A stretch of DNA of 13,318 nt from positions 1-13,318 of the forward strand of contig JAAKFP010000022.1 in NCBI GenBank assembly GCA_011065005.1. Reading direction: 5' to 3'. A program made the position numbers and the translations under genes. The DNA comes from Chlamydiota bacterium. GTDB lineage: Bacteria > Chlamydiota > Chlamydiia > Chlamydiales > Waddliaceae. Below, one piece after another: positions 1-9,000 of this stretch. The stretch's first letter is position 1; each line of letters starts with the position of its first letter. The notes under the pieces were generated by a model, which saw nothing but the letters and a program-made list of their open reading frames with translations, made no database searches and was not told the DNA's origin.

Positions 1-254
1 AGAGAAATTTGAGGTTTTATGAGAGGGTCTATTTTTAATAAACCCCGAAATTTTTCCATTCTCTGTGTTCTCGGTGGTAAATAAATCATTAACAATAAGA
101 AAGTTGCTTCAGCGGGAGCGGCTGATATTTTCCCATCCTTATTAATAGTGCCAATAAATCGTCGATAAACGAACTGGACAGTGCGATACTGCCTCTCCTT
201 TTCCTCTACTATGGCCGGGCCCTTTCCATTTGGGCGTAACAAGTCCAAGTAGCC
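1..254 (-). pseudogene. Continuation of the F-box gene reading frame beyond its in-frame TGA (runs off left edge)
   Basis: Reading the minus strand directly on from the TGA at 257-255, the same frame stays open for 84 codons to the window edge with no stop. The peptide begins GYLDLLRPNGKGPAIVEEKE and continues through segments such as QYRTVQFVYRRFIG and LLLMIYLPPRTQRMEKFRG, which have the mixed composition of real protein. No ATG occurs before about codon 57 and there is no ribosome site near the TGA, so it is unlikely to be a separate gene. The simplest reading is that it is the C-terminal part of the F-box protein, cut off by a nonsense change (for example TGG or CGA to TGA) or a sequencing error. 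Chance openness of this frame cannot be excluded, and the true C-terminus lies outside the window. Confidence 0.6.
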
Positions 255-1169
255 TCAAATTTTCTGCATCACCGCAACGCCGCTGTCATGTTCCACTTGG
301 TGGGGCATGGCCAGGAGGCCGCTGAAACCGAAGCACACCCAATAAAATTCAGTAACCACCACTTCTCCATCGTCCTCAATACTCTTCTCTAAACAGCGCG
401 TCTGAGGCGGTGCATAACTTGGTTGTTTGGGGATAATACCGACACTTAAAGGATCTTGACTAAATAGAAGAGTTGGGATCTCTCCTTGAGAACAAATGTA
501 TGTCATGTAAGCGAGCGTGGCTACTGGTAATATTCCAGGTATTTTCCATCCAATTGTCTTAACGAGTGTTATTTGATCTTCAATGGATAAGTCCTGGCTC
601 CCTGTAAGGACAGAGTTGGTTATAGCTATTCTATAAGTTTTTTCAACGGGAGTGTCCACAGGTAGTACTGAACTGTCAGTATAAAAAGGAATTGCATTGC
701 CTTTCTTAGGGGAGTCTGTGAACAGTTCAAGTTTTCTGAAATTGAGCCCTTTTGGTATCGTCAATATTGTTACCCCTGATTTTTCATCTATCTTTTTTGA
801 AGTAAATAATTTTGCTAAGACCTGAATAGTAGTTAGTTGATCATAAGGCTCAGCATCTTCAAAAGAAAGCCCCAAGGCAGGTAAGTCAGCATATTCTTCC
901 CAAACTGCTTCATCAATGATTCTTAAAAATGGAGAGAATTTTCTTAGATCCAACTGGGTTGCTACTTCTATTGCTACTTTATGAAATCTCCAGCAAACTC
1001 GGGATGATTGTACTAAAGCTCGCGGATTTTCCAGAACCAACTTTTCAAAAATATTTTTTACGATTTCATTGGGGACATTATGTTGCTCAAATATATTTGG
1101 CGAATTTTGTTTTACAAATTCCCAAGGGTCGCTTGGTTGAACAAAGGTAGAAAGTTCTAAAGAGGGCAT
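255..1169 (-). CDS. F-box domain protein, putative host-directed effector (probably truncated by TGA)
   Basis: A 304-residue soluble protein. Residues about 31-75 (VPNEIVKNIFEKL, then SRVCWRFHKVA) match the F-box pattern: a Pro-x-Glu-Ile helix, a hydrophobic IF..L stretch, and a conserved VC-x-x-[WF] turn followed by a basic helix. F-box domains bind Skp1 in eukaryotic SCF ubiquitin ligases; in intracellular bacteria such proteins are usually secreted effectors that recruit host ubiquitination. The rest, residues about 80-304, matches nothing I recognise; it has no signal peptide or membrane segment. The ATG at 1169 is preceded by a weak purine-rich site (AGAGAAG) and by a TATAAT box about 31 bases upstream. 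The stop at 255-257 is suspect because the frame continues open beyond it. Function as an effector is inferred from the domain only; no secretion signal can be read. Confidence 0.72.
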   Translation of the reverse strand: MPSLELSTFVQPSDPWEFVKQNSPNIFEQHNVPNEIVKNIFEKLVLENPRALVQSSRVCWRFHKVAIEVATQLDLRKFSPFLRIIDEAVWEEYADLPALGLSFEDAEPYDQLTTIQVLAKLFTSKKIDEKSGVTILTIPKGLNFRKLELFTDSPKKGNAIPFYTDSSVLPVDTPVEKTYRIAITNSVLTGSQDLSIEDQITLVKTIGWKIPGILPVATLAYMTYICSQGEIPTLLFSQDPLSVGIIPKQPSYAPPQTRCLEKSIEDDGEVVVTEFYWVCFGFSGLLAMPHQVEHDSGVAVMQKI

Positions 1170-1200
1170 TTTTTGTCTTCTCTTTTTGATATTTTAACGT

Positions 1201-1229
1201 ATTATACTTTATTCGTCTTAATATCGAAA
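1201..1229 (-). promoter_or_regulatory. Putative promoter of the F-box gene
   Basis: On the minus strand a perfect TATAAT (-10) lies at 1206-1201. A weak -35 (TTTCGA, 3 of 6) lies at 1229-1224 with a 17-base spacer. The -10 ends 31 bases before the ATG at 1169. The surroundings are very AT-rich, which raises the chance of a random match. Confidence 0.4.
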
Positions 1230-1341
1230 GAAAAATTCTTTATAAGACCTTTAAATTTTTCTTTAAATCACTCATTTGCTGCTGGTTGTGTTAGTTTTGG
1301 TTTATACAAAAAGCCATTTTTCTTGGGAGTAAATAAATGTT

Positions 1342-1371
1342 TTGTTTTATAAAGTATAAATTTGTTATAAT
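1342..1371 (+). promoter_or_regulatory. Putative promoter of the secreted-protein gene at 1448
   Basis: TATAAT at 1366-1371 with TTGTTT at 1342-1347 (3 of 6 to TTGACA) and an 18-base spacer. The -10 is about 76 bases before the ATG, leaving a 5' leader of roughly 70 bases. It is divergent from the F-box promoter; the 1170-1447 interval shows no other structure that I can support. Confidence 0.4.
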
Positions 1372-1447
1372 AGCTTTAAGGGAGGTTGCATAATATACCA
1401 ATTATTTTTCGTTTCAAGTAATAATCTTTACTAGTAAGGAGATAAAA

Positions 1448-2251
1448 ATGTTTCAATCAATATATAAAAGGGTTGGTTCAAAAATTTTCACAATCCTATC
1501 ATTTTTTATGGTGATTTTTGTAGCAGCTCCTTTGCCTGGTGATACGGCTAAGGTATTGGAGGGTGAGTCAAAATTCACCAAAGAGTTTCGAATGGGGGAT
1601 TGTACCTTTAAGTCTGAAGGTCAAAATTCTTTCTTCATTTTAAAACCTGGATATCAATTGGTTTTAGAAGGGATGGAAGGTGAAGAAATGGTTCGTTTTA
1701 CATTGTCTGTTCTCTCAGACACAAAAACGATCTCTGTTCCTGATATTGGTGAGGTGACAGCTAGAGTTGTCGAAGAAAGGGAATGGGCGGATGGCAAACC
1801 GATAGAGTTTGCGAAAAGCTACTTTGCGATATGCGAAGAGACTGGAGATGTTTACGATTTTGGAGACTCCGTGGATATTTTTAATGATGACGGAACGGTT
1901 AGTCATGATGGCACGTGGCTTGTGGGTGAGCCTGATGAAGAGGGGATAGCGATGCCCGGTATCTTTATGCCAGGAACCTTTCTTTTAGGATCGAAATATT
2001 TCCAACAACTGGCGGATGGTCTTTCCATGGAACGTGTAGAGAATGTGGAAATGGGAATGAAAATGGATACTAAAGCGGGTACCTTTGAAAGTTGTGTGAA
2101 AGTGATAGAGACGAATTCGATTGAGGATACGTTAGCAACAACAACAAAGATCCACTGTCCTGGTATTGGATTGGTCGCAGAAGATGACCTTATGCTCATC
2201 AAATATGGCTATAACATCGTTGATGAGGAAGGGAAAATCAGTGAGAAATAG
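1448..2251 (+). CDS. Secreted periplasmic protein of an uncharacterised family
   Basis: A 267-residue protein with an N-terminal signal peptide: basic residues at 8-12, a hydrophobic core at about 13-28, and likely cleavage near APLPGDTA. There are no other membrane segments. I recognise the pattern from many unnamed bacterial proteins: YFAICEETGDVYDFGDSVD at about 125-143, SHDGTWLVG at 152-160, MPGIFMPGTFLLGSKYFQQ at about 169-187, AGTFESCVKVIETN at 210-223 and HCPGIGLVAEDD near 236-247. No function is known to me. Conserved acidic and aromatic residues and the periplasmic location would suit ligand binding, but that is speculation. The start is fixed by AAGGAG at 1436-1441, six bases before the ATG. 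Its stop lies 4 bases from that of the convergent RND permease gene, so no separate terminator fits between them. Proximity to the pump operon may mean a shared role, but it is transcribed separately. Confidence 0.75.
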   Translation: MFQSIYKRVGSKIFTILSFFMVIFVAAPLPGDTAKVLEGESKFTKEFRMGDCTFKSEGQNSFFILKPGYQLVLEGMEGEEMVRFTLSVLSDTKTISVPDIGEVTARVVEEREWADGKPIEFAKSYFAICEETGDVYDFGDSVDIFNDDGTVSHDGTWLVGEPDEEGIAMPGIFMPGTFLLGSKYFQQLADGLSMERVENVEMGMKMDTKAGTFESCVKVIETNSIEDTLATTTKIHCPGIGLVAEDDLMLIKYGYNIVDEEGKISEK

Positions 2252-2255
2252 GAAC

Positions 2256-5200
2256 CTATTTTTCTGCTGTATGAAACCGCAAGTATAGCGGCGGGATGAT
2301 GAAGAGGTTGAGCAGCGTAGAGGTGACAAGGCCACCGAGGATAACTACAGCGGTGGGAAGCTCGATCTCGTGACCGGGGATATCACCGGCAACAACCAAG
2401 GGCAATAAGGCTAGTCCTGTTGTGATGGCTGTCATCAAGATCGGGGATAGTCGTTCCTGTGCTCCTCTAAGGACGAGTTTTGGACCAAAGGTTTCCCCTT
2501 CATATCTTTCTAGATGCTGGTAGTGGTTGATCAGCATAATCCCATTTCGTGCTGCAATTCCCAATATGGTAAGGAATCCCACGAGTGATCCGAGAGAGAT
2601 GATCCCCCCACTAAAAAATATAGCAAGCACTCCACCAACAAGTGCCGCTGGCAAGGTCAAAAACGATATGGATGCTAAGGTCCAGCTTCCGAAGGAGGTT
2701 TGGAGGAAAAGGTATATTCCGGAGACTGCGACAATCGAAACTGCGAGCATCCTTTTCTGAGTAGCTTGGCGCTCTGCATACTCTCCGAGGAGCTCCGAAT
2801 AGTATCCAAGAGGGAAATCGACTTTCTGAAGGTTTTGCTCGACGTCGTGCACGACTGAGCCAAGATCTCTACCAGAAACATTAGCTCCGATGTCGATACG
2901 GCGTGAGGCGCCTTCACGTTTGATCACATTGGGTGTGGGAAGGATGTCCACTTCGGCAACGTCCTCTAAACGAACACGACCGCCGTCTGGTGTGTCGAGC
3001 AGGAGTCCACGAATATCGTCGATACTGTTGCGAAATTCCGGCTTGGACCACACCATCACATCGTAAACTTTGCCTTTCCTGTGGATGTCGCTAACTTCGA
3101 TTCCTGACATCATGGTTGCGGAGGCACGCCGCACATCGCCAGGTTTGAGTCCGTATTTTCCAGCTTTGGCGAGGTTGACTTTGACTTGAATGTGGGGGAC
3201 TTCGATTTGAAGCTCGACGTGCAAATGGGTGAGCCCCTCTATTCCTTCTAGGGCTTGTTTTACCTCTTCAGCTTTTTGGTAAAGGACACTCAGCTCGGGA
3301 CCATAGACACGCACGACGATCGCTTCTCCGGCCCCTGTGAGCACTTCTCTAATTCGCTCTTTCAGGTAGGTCTGCACATCGCGATAGATTCCGGGGTAGC
3401 CATCGACAGTTTCTTGGATGGCGTTGACTGTTTCGTCGTAGGGAGCATTTGGATCTACACTCACCCAATTTTCGGTAAAATGGATCCCTACCACTTCATC
3501 CGCTACTAAAGCACGGCCAATGTGGGCGCCGAAGTTGCGCACTCCCGGAATAGTTCGTAGTTCTTTACTGGCAGTTTCTGTGATCCGGTACATCTCCTCG
3601 TGGGAGGTGCCGGGTTTCGTTAGCCAGTGCATCAGGAAGTCTCTTTCTTTGAAGGAGGGAAGCAGCTCTTGTCCAAGTTGGGGTAAGACGACGATACCTG
3701 CCAATACGATCGCTCCGACAGTGAAGTATGCGCGGCTAGGTTTTTCAATGATACCACCGAGAATGCTGTGGTATCCGCGGACGAGCCATCGTACGAGTGG
3801 GGATTCACGCTTTTCAAGAGGGGCATTGCGTAGGAGGATAAACCCTAGTGCCGGAGTGACGGTTAGTGCCACGACAGTCGATGCGACGACAGCTATTGCG
3901 TAGGAGAGGGCAAGGGGTTTGAAGAAGGAGCCTGAGAGTCCCCCCATGAAAAAGACAGGGAGGAGTGCTGCTACTTCAATAAGTGTTGAGTAGATGATCG
4001 CCTTACGTACTTCAAGGGAGGCGTCGAGGATGATGGATGCCGTAGATTTGTTTTTTCCTTCTTTGCGGTTCTGTCGAAGTCGTCGGACGATATTTTCAAT
4101 GTCGACGATAGCATCATCGACAACGGCACCGAGAGCGATGACAAATCCTGCTAAGACCATTGTATTGATGGTTGCATCGCGTAGGTAGAGGACAATTCCT
4201 GCTGACAAGAGAGATAAAGGGATAGCCATACAGCTAATTAGGGCAACGCGCCATTCGTACAGAAAAGCAATGAGGACGATCACAACCAGAATGCAGCCGA
4301 AGATCAAGGCTTTGTTGAGATTTGCGATGGACATTTCGATGAAAGTCGCAGGGCGGAAGATGTTAGAGTCGATCTCTATATCGGCAAGGCCGGGGCGAAG
4401 AGCATCCAGAACTTCTTCTACTCCTTGCGTTACTTGGAGGGTGTTTGCCCAAGGGAATTTTTCGACGATGAGCATGAGGCCGGGGCCGTCATTGATGACA
4501 GCGTCACCGATGAGGAGAGGATGTTCCCATTTCACATCTGCAACGTCTCCGATGGTTATGATGTCGGTGTCGCTCTCTTTAAGGGGTATGGCGGCTAGGT
4601 CTTTAGGTTCGAACACGGGGAGGATATGTTGGATGTCGAGTCGTTGATTGGGGGTTTCGATAAATCCATCGATTCGCGTTTTCGCGGCGGTAGAATAGGG
4701 CAGGAGTCCAAAATCTAAGGCTTCCGACGAGACCTCTAGAATTTTATTCATAGAAACGTCGTGTGCTTGCATCAGGTTGGGGTCGACTTGTATTTGGAGG
4801 GCTTTTAGTCTTTCTCCCCATATGGCCACGTTGGCGACTCCCGGGACGCGCATCAGGTGGAATCGCATCTTCCAATAGGCGATCATTGAAAGGTCCATGA
4901 GGTCGTATTTGTTGGAGGAGAGACCAATTTTCATAACTCGGCTCGTCGCTGAGAGGGGCTGGAGCATGACGGGGTTTGCAAAGGATGGGAGGTCGTTTTT
5001 TGTTAGTTCAAGGCGTTCCTGGACCAGTTGTCGAGCGTATAAGATATCGGTACCGGGTTTAAAGATGAGTTTGATGGAGGAGAGTCCCGTCACCGATTTG
5101 GATCGCATAACATCAAGCTGTGGAGTCCCTCTGAGAGATTCTTCCATAGGAATAGTGATCAGCTCTTCTACTTCCACGGGGGACATTCCCAGCTCTTCGG

Positions 5201-5351
5201 TTTGAATTTCGACAAGGGGCGGAGCAAATTCCGGGAAGACGTCTACAGGCATATCTCGAAGCTTTGTGATTCCAAATACTACCAAAATCATGGCGGCAAA
5301 GATCACTAGATATCGAAACTGCAAGCTAGATCTTACGACCCAACGAAACAT
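2256..5351 (-). CDS. RND efflux permease, CusA/CzcA-like (second copy in operon)
   Basis: A 1031-residue inner-membrane transporter of full family length. It has a membrane helix at about 13-29, a periplasmic porter region at 30-340, helices at about 345-510, a second porter region at 560-865, and helices at about 868-1027. The helix-4 motif LGAVVDDAIVDIEN (about 407-420) supplies the acidic residues expected for proton relay, and RNGIMLINHY (935-944) is the conserved helix-10 motif. Family members drive export of metals or other compounds from the periplasm using the proton gradient. By eye, positions equivalent to CusA Met573, Met623 and Met672 are not methionine (about H575, F625 and E670), so copper or silver cannot be assumed. 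The ATG at 5351 follows the upstream adaptor stop by 5 bases, with GGAGG inside the end of that gene. It is a clear paralogue of the permease at 6037-9147. Confidence 0.93.
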   Translation of the reverse strand: MFRWVVRSSLQFRYLVIFAAMILVVFGITKLRDMPVDVFPEFAPPLVEIQTEELGMSPVEVEELITIPMEESLRGTPQLDVMRSKSVTGLSSIKLIFKPGTDILYARQLVQERLELTKNDLPSFANPVMLQPLSATSRVMKIGLSSNKYDLMDLSMIAYWKMRFHLMRVPGVANVAIWGERLKALQIQVDPNLMQAHDVSMNKILEVSSEALDFGLLPYSTAAKTRIDGFIETPNQRLDIQHILPVFEPKDLAAIPLKESDTDIITIGDVADVKWEHPLLIGDAVINDGPGLMLIVEKFPWANTLQVTQGVEEVLDALRPGLADIEIDSNIFRPATFIEMSIANLNKALIFGCILVVIVLIAFLYEWRVALISCMAIPLSLLSAGIVLYLRDATINTMVLAGFVIALGAVVDDAIVDIENIVRRLRQNRKEGKNKSTASIILDASLEVRKAIIYSTLIEVAALLPVFFMGGLSGSFFKPLALSYAIAVVASTVVALTVTPALGFILLRNAPLEKRESPLVRWLVRGYHSILGGIIEKPSRAYFTVGAIVLAGIVVLPQLGQELLPSFKERDFLMHWLTKPGTSHEEMYRITETASKELRTIPGVRNFGAHIGRALVADEVVGIHFTENWVSVDPNAPYDETVNAIQETVDGYPGIYRDVQTYLKERIREVLTGAGEAIVVRVYGPELSVLYQKAEEVKQALEGIEGLTHLHVELQIEVPHIQVKVNLAKAGKYGLKPGDVRRASATMMSGIEVSDIHRKGKVYDVMVWSKPEFRNSIDDIRGLLLDTPDGGRVRLEDVAEVDILPTPNVIKREGASRRIDIGANVSGRDLGSVVHDVEQNLQKVDFPLGYYSELLGEYAERQATQKRMLAVSIVAVSGIYLFLQTSFGSWTLASISFLTLPAALVGGVLAIFFSGGIISLGSLVGFLTILGIAARNGIMLINHYQHLERYEGETFGPKLVLRGAQERLSPILMTAITTGLALLPLVVAGDIPGHEIELPTAVVILGGLVTSTLLNLFIIPPLYLRFHTAEK

Positions 5352-5356
5352 ATGTT

Positions 5357-6040
5357 TTAGTCCTCCAAGGAATGCTGGTTCTTGTTTTCAAACTCTATGT
5401 TGGATAGCATACTCGCTCCGAATGTCACAACGTCTGTGCCAGTATCCGGACCTTTTAATAGTGCTGCCAGATCTCCATCAATATGATCGATAGTAACCTG
5501 TTGTCGGATGAAGACGAGGGGTTCGGGGTTCGTGTATATCCATGTCTTGCCGTATTCATCGTAAATCACGGATGCATAAGGGATCACTTTGCGCTGTATG
5601 CCATCATCTTGCTGAGAAACTTCGACAAGTACTCGTTGTCCAGGCTTAAAGCTGTGGTTTCTGTTTTTTAGGGAGTAGTACAGTGCACCATCTTCAATAT
5701 TTACCGCTTGGGCCTCAGTGTTAGGTGCATCACTGTTTTGGGCTATAGGTACCACATTCACCGTTTGGTTTTTGGATACTAGGTGTTCTCTTCCTTTGAT
5801 CCCAACACGCACGCCAATTTCCGCTCCTAATGGCAGGGTGATTACCTCACCACCAAAGATCTGCTTTCGAGAAATCGTTGTTTCCGTAACAGGGGTTGTT
5901 TTTATGCCGATCACCTTGGCGGTTTTTAGGTTTAAGGTGATACGATTGGTATCTGTAGCATCTACGGTTAGTTGGCACACAGATAGTTGTAGGCTAGCTG
6001 TGAGTAGCAAAACAACCACCCATCGATTCCTCCGTCTCAT
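5357..6040 (-). CDS. Reduced periplasmic adaptor subunit for RND pump (227 aa)
   Basis: A membrane-fusion-type protein about half the usual adaptor length. Residues 7-22 are a signal sequence; LSVC is not a good lipobox. A short N-terminal strand region, NRITLNLKTAKVIGIKTTPV (about 32-51), is followed by a piece resembling barrel-sandwich and beta-barrel strands (GGEVITLPLGAEIGVRVG at 63-80, FKPGQRVLVEVS at 131-142). Then comes a C-terminal block (VIPYASVIYDEYGKTWIYTNPEPLVF, about 152-177) ending in GTDVVTFGASML, as in the membrane-proximal domain of RND adaptors. The long alpha-hairpin that normally meets a TolC-type channel is missing. The ATG at 6040 overlaps the upstream permease stop as ATGA and has GGAGG seven bases ahead, pointing to translational coupling. 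A GTG seven codons in, with its own GGAGG, is a possible alternative start. It is likely the partner of the downstream permease. Confidence 0.8.
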   Translation of the reverse strand: MRRRNRWVVVLLLTASLQLSVCQLTVDATDTNRITLNLKTAKVIGIKTTPVTETTISRKQIFGGEVITLPLGAEIGVRVGIKGREHLVSKNQTVNVVPIAQNSDAPNTEAQAVNIEDGALYYSLKNRNHSFKPGQRVLVEVSQQDDGIQRKVIPYASVIYDEYGKTWIYTNPEPLVFIRQQVTIDHIDGDLAALLKGPDTGTDVVTFGASMLSNIEFENKNQHSLED

Positions 6041-9000
6041 TCAAGATCCTCCAGAGTCTTTGGTTTAGAGTTCGATCCAAAAATGAGGTAAAGCGGCGGT
6101 ACAATAAACATGTTGAGTAGTGTAGAGGTGACCAAACCACCCAAAATAACGACTGCCATTGGGTATTCGATCTCAAGACCCGCGATTTCCCCAAAAAACA
6201 CTAAAGGCAAGAGAGCCAGTCCTGTTGTTGTCACAGTCATGAGGATGGGTGCAAGTCGTTCCTTGGCTCCACGTAGGATAAGTTCGGGTCCAAACGTTTC
6301 CCTTTCATAATGCTGTAGGTATTGATAGTGATTGATGAGCATAATGCCGTTACGCGCAGCAATTCCCAGAATGGCGAGGAATCCAACAAGAGACCCAATC
6401 GAGATGATTCCACCACCAAAAAATGCTGCTATCACTCCCCCTACTAGTGCCGTTGGTAGGGCTAGGAAAGCGATAGATGCTAAACGCCAACTCCCGAAAG
6501 ATGCTTGCAGAAGAAGATAGATGCCGATCGCAGCGGCGATTGCTATGCTTAGTAATTGTTTCTGTGCGGTTAGTCGTTCAGTGTATTCTCCGAGCAGCTC
6601 TGGGTGGTACTCAACGGGAAATTCTATTTTCTTGAGGACCTGCTCGACCTCGCGGGAAACGGTGTCGAGATCTCGACCATTGACGTCTGCGACAATATCA
6701 ACACGAGGCGAGATCGCTTCATGTTTGATGACTGTGGGGGCTGGAACGATGTTCACTTCCGCTATCTCTTTCAAGCGTACGTGACCACCTTTGGGTGTGT
6801 CGATCAGCAGTTCACGGATATTATTGATGCTGTGTCGCGCTTCAGGTGTGCTCCACACAACCACATCGAAGATTTTTTGTTCTTCGAATAGGCTTCCTAC
6901 TTCAATCCCGGCAAAGATGGTTGACGCAGCTCGACGGACATCACCTGGCTTAATGCCATAAGGCTCCGCCTTGGCAATGTCGACTTTGATTTCGATGTGA
7001 GGCTCTTCCTCTTGGCTTTCGACCTGTAAGTTGACAATCCCGTCGATGTTTGCAATAGCCTCTCTAATCTCTTCAGCCTTGCTGCGAAGAATTTCCTGAT
7101 TGGGACCATAGAGACGCACAACGACCGCTTCGCTTGCTCCTGCGATAACATCCCTGACTTTCTCCTTCAGATAGGTATGCACATCGCGATCTAGACCTGG
7201 AAAATCGGCAATCGTCTGTTTGATGGCGGCGACTGTCTCTTCATAGGGAGCTTTAGGATCGATGGAGACCCAAATCTGGCCTGAATTGATATTGACGATT
7301 TGGTCTCCAGTTATAGCTCGTCCGATGTGAGCGCCGACGTTACTAACACCTGGAATAGATTTTAGGTCTTTTCTAGCTCGATCCATGATTCGGCTCATTT
7401 CCTTATGAGATGTCCCGGCAAGTGCATCCATTTCGATAAGGATGTCTCTCTCTTTGAATGTTGGCAGCAACGACTGACCGAGAAATGGCCACAACACGAT
7501 GCCGATGATCAAGAGAACCCCAGCTGTTAAGAATGCAGTTTTTGGTGCATGGATCGTTCGTTTTAGGACTGCATCGTATGCATTCTTTAGCCAAAGTAGA
7601 ATGTGGGATTCTCGCTTTTTGATTGGTGATTTGTGTAAGAGAACGTATCCCAATGCCGGGGTGACTGTCAATGCGACCATCATGGATGCGAGTAACGCTA
7701 AAGAATAGGCAAGGGCAAGGGGTTGGAAAAATGCACCTGAAACTCCACCCATAAAGAACACGGGTACTATAGCCATTACAATGATAAGTGTTGCGTAAAT
7801 AATGGCTCTGCGCACCTCGAGGGAGGCTTCAAGAATAATCGATGCTGTTCCCTTTTGGCTCCCTTCTTTGCGATGCTGACGAAGGCGTCGTACGATGTTC
7901 TCAATGTCGATAATCGCGTCGTCGACAATGACACCGATGGCGATTCCGAATCCGGCTAAAATCATCGTATTGATTGTTGTTCCTTGGAAGTAGAGTACTA
8001 GTGTTGCAGTCATTAGAGATAACGGAATGGCTACAATGCTGATCAGTGCGACACGCCATTCGTAAAGAAAGGCGAAGAGAACAAGAACGACGAGAACGGC
8101 GCTAATGATGAGAGCCATGGTAAGGTTGTCGATGGCAGTTGTGATGTAGTTCGCTGATTGGAAGATGGTGGAATCTACCTCTAAACCTGGAAGACCGGCT
8201 ATTAGCGCATTGAGAGCTTTTTCCACTTCACGGGTTACTTCTAAAGTGTTGGCCCACGGTAATTTTTCCACTACAAGGATAAGGCCTGGGCCATCGTTGA
8301 GGAAGGCGTCACCAATGAGTGGAGGGTGTCCTTCGACCACATCGGCTACCTCGCCGAGACGCATCGTTGCCCCGTGGACAGGTAACTGTGCTAGATCCTC
8401 CGGAGAGGAGATGGGTGAGACATGCCGTATTCCAAGCCTCTGGTTGGGAGTATCGATCCACCCTCCTGTTCCGGGGATTGAAGCTTTCAAAAAGCTCAAC
8501 GGTGATACCCACAAGGCATCTCCAGTGGTTCTGATGATTTGCTCTTGCGTCACTCCGTTTGCTTTTAACCGTTCCGGGTCGATTTGTACCTGCAGCTGCC
8601 GTTTTCTCTGGCCCCAGATCACGACGTTTGCAACACCGCGGACGCCCATCAGTCGGGGTTTAATCGTCCATCGGGCGAGTACAGACATCTGGATCGGTGT
8701 AAGTTCTTTTGAAGATAAGCCAATCATCATTGCTCGATTTGTCGTTGACAGAGGTTGAAGCATAATGGGCGGTTTTGAGACGTTTGGCATGGTATAGGCT
8801 AAAGAAAGACGCTCCTGCACCAATTGTCGAGCGCGCATGATATCGGTTCCGGGTTCGAAGATCATAAGAATCGACGACATTCCAGGAACAGACTCGGATC
8901 GAATGGTTTTTATCCAGGAGGTGCCGCTGATAAACTCTTCTAGGTTCAGAGTGATCAAACTTTCTACTTCCTCGGCAGAAAGCCCGAGTGCTTCGGTCTG

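Noticed and set aside
929..1150. Plus-strand open frame antisense to the F-box domain
   Set aside because: The minus strand carries the recognisable F-box; the plus frame is a low-complexity leucine-rich shadow.
3520..3903. Plus-strand open frame of 127 codons inside the second permease gene
   Set aside because: It is antisense to a conserved transporter domain, has a composition unlike protein, and shows no recognised motif; it is a shadow of the real gene.
5975..6040. Lipoprotein signal in the reduced adaptor (LSVC)
   Set aside because: Valine just before the cysteine is not accepted in a normal lipobox; an ordinary signal peptide is more likely.
8165..8758. Plus-strand open frame of 197 codons inside the first permease gene
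   Set aside because: Long but antisense to conserved RND sequence, rich in Arg, Ser and Pro as expected from a complementary frame, and without a ribosome site I trust.
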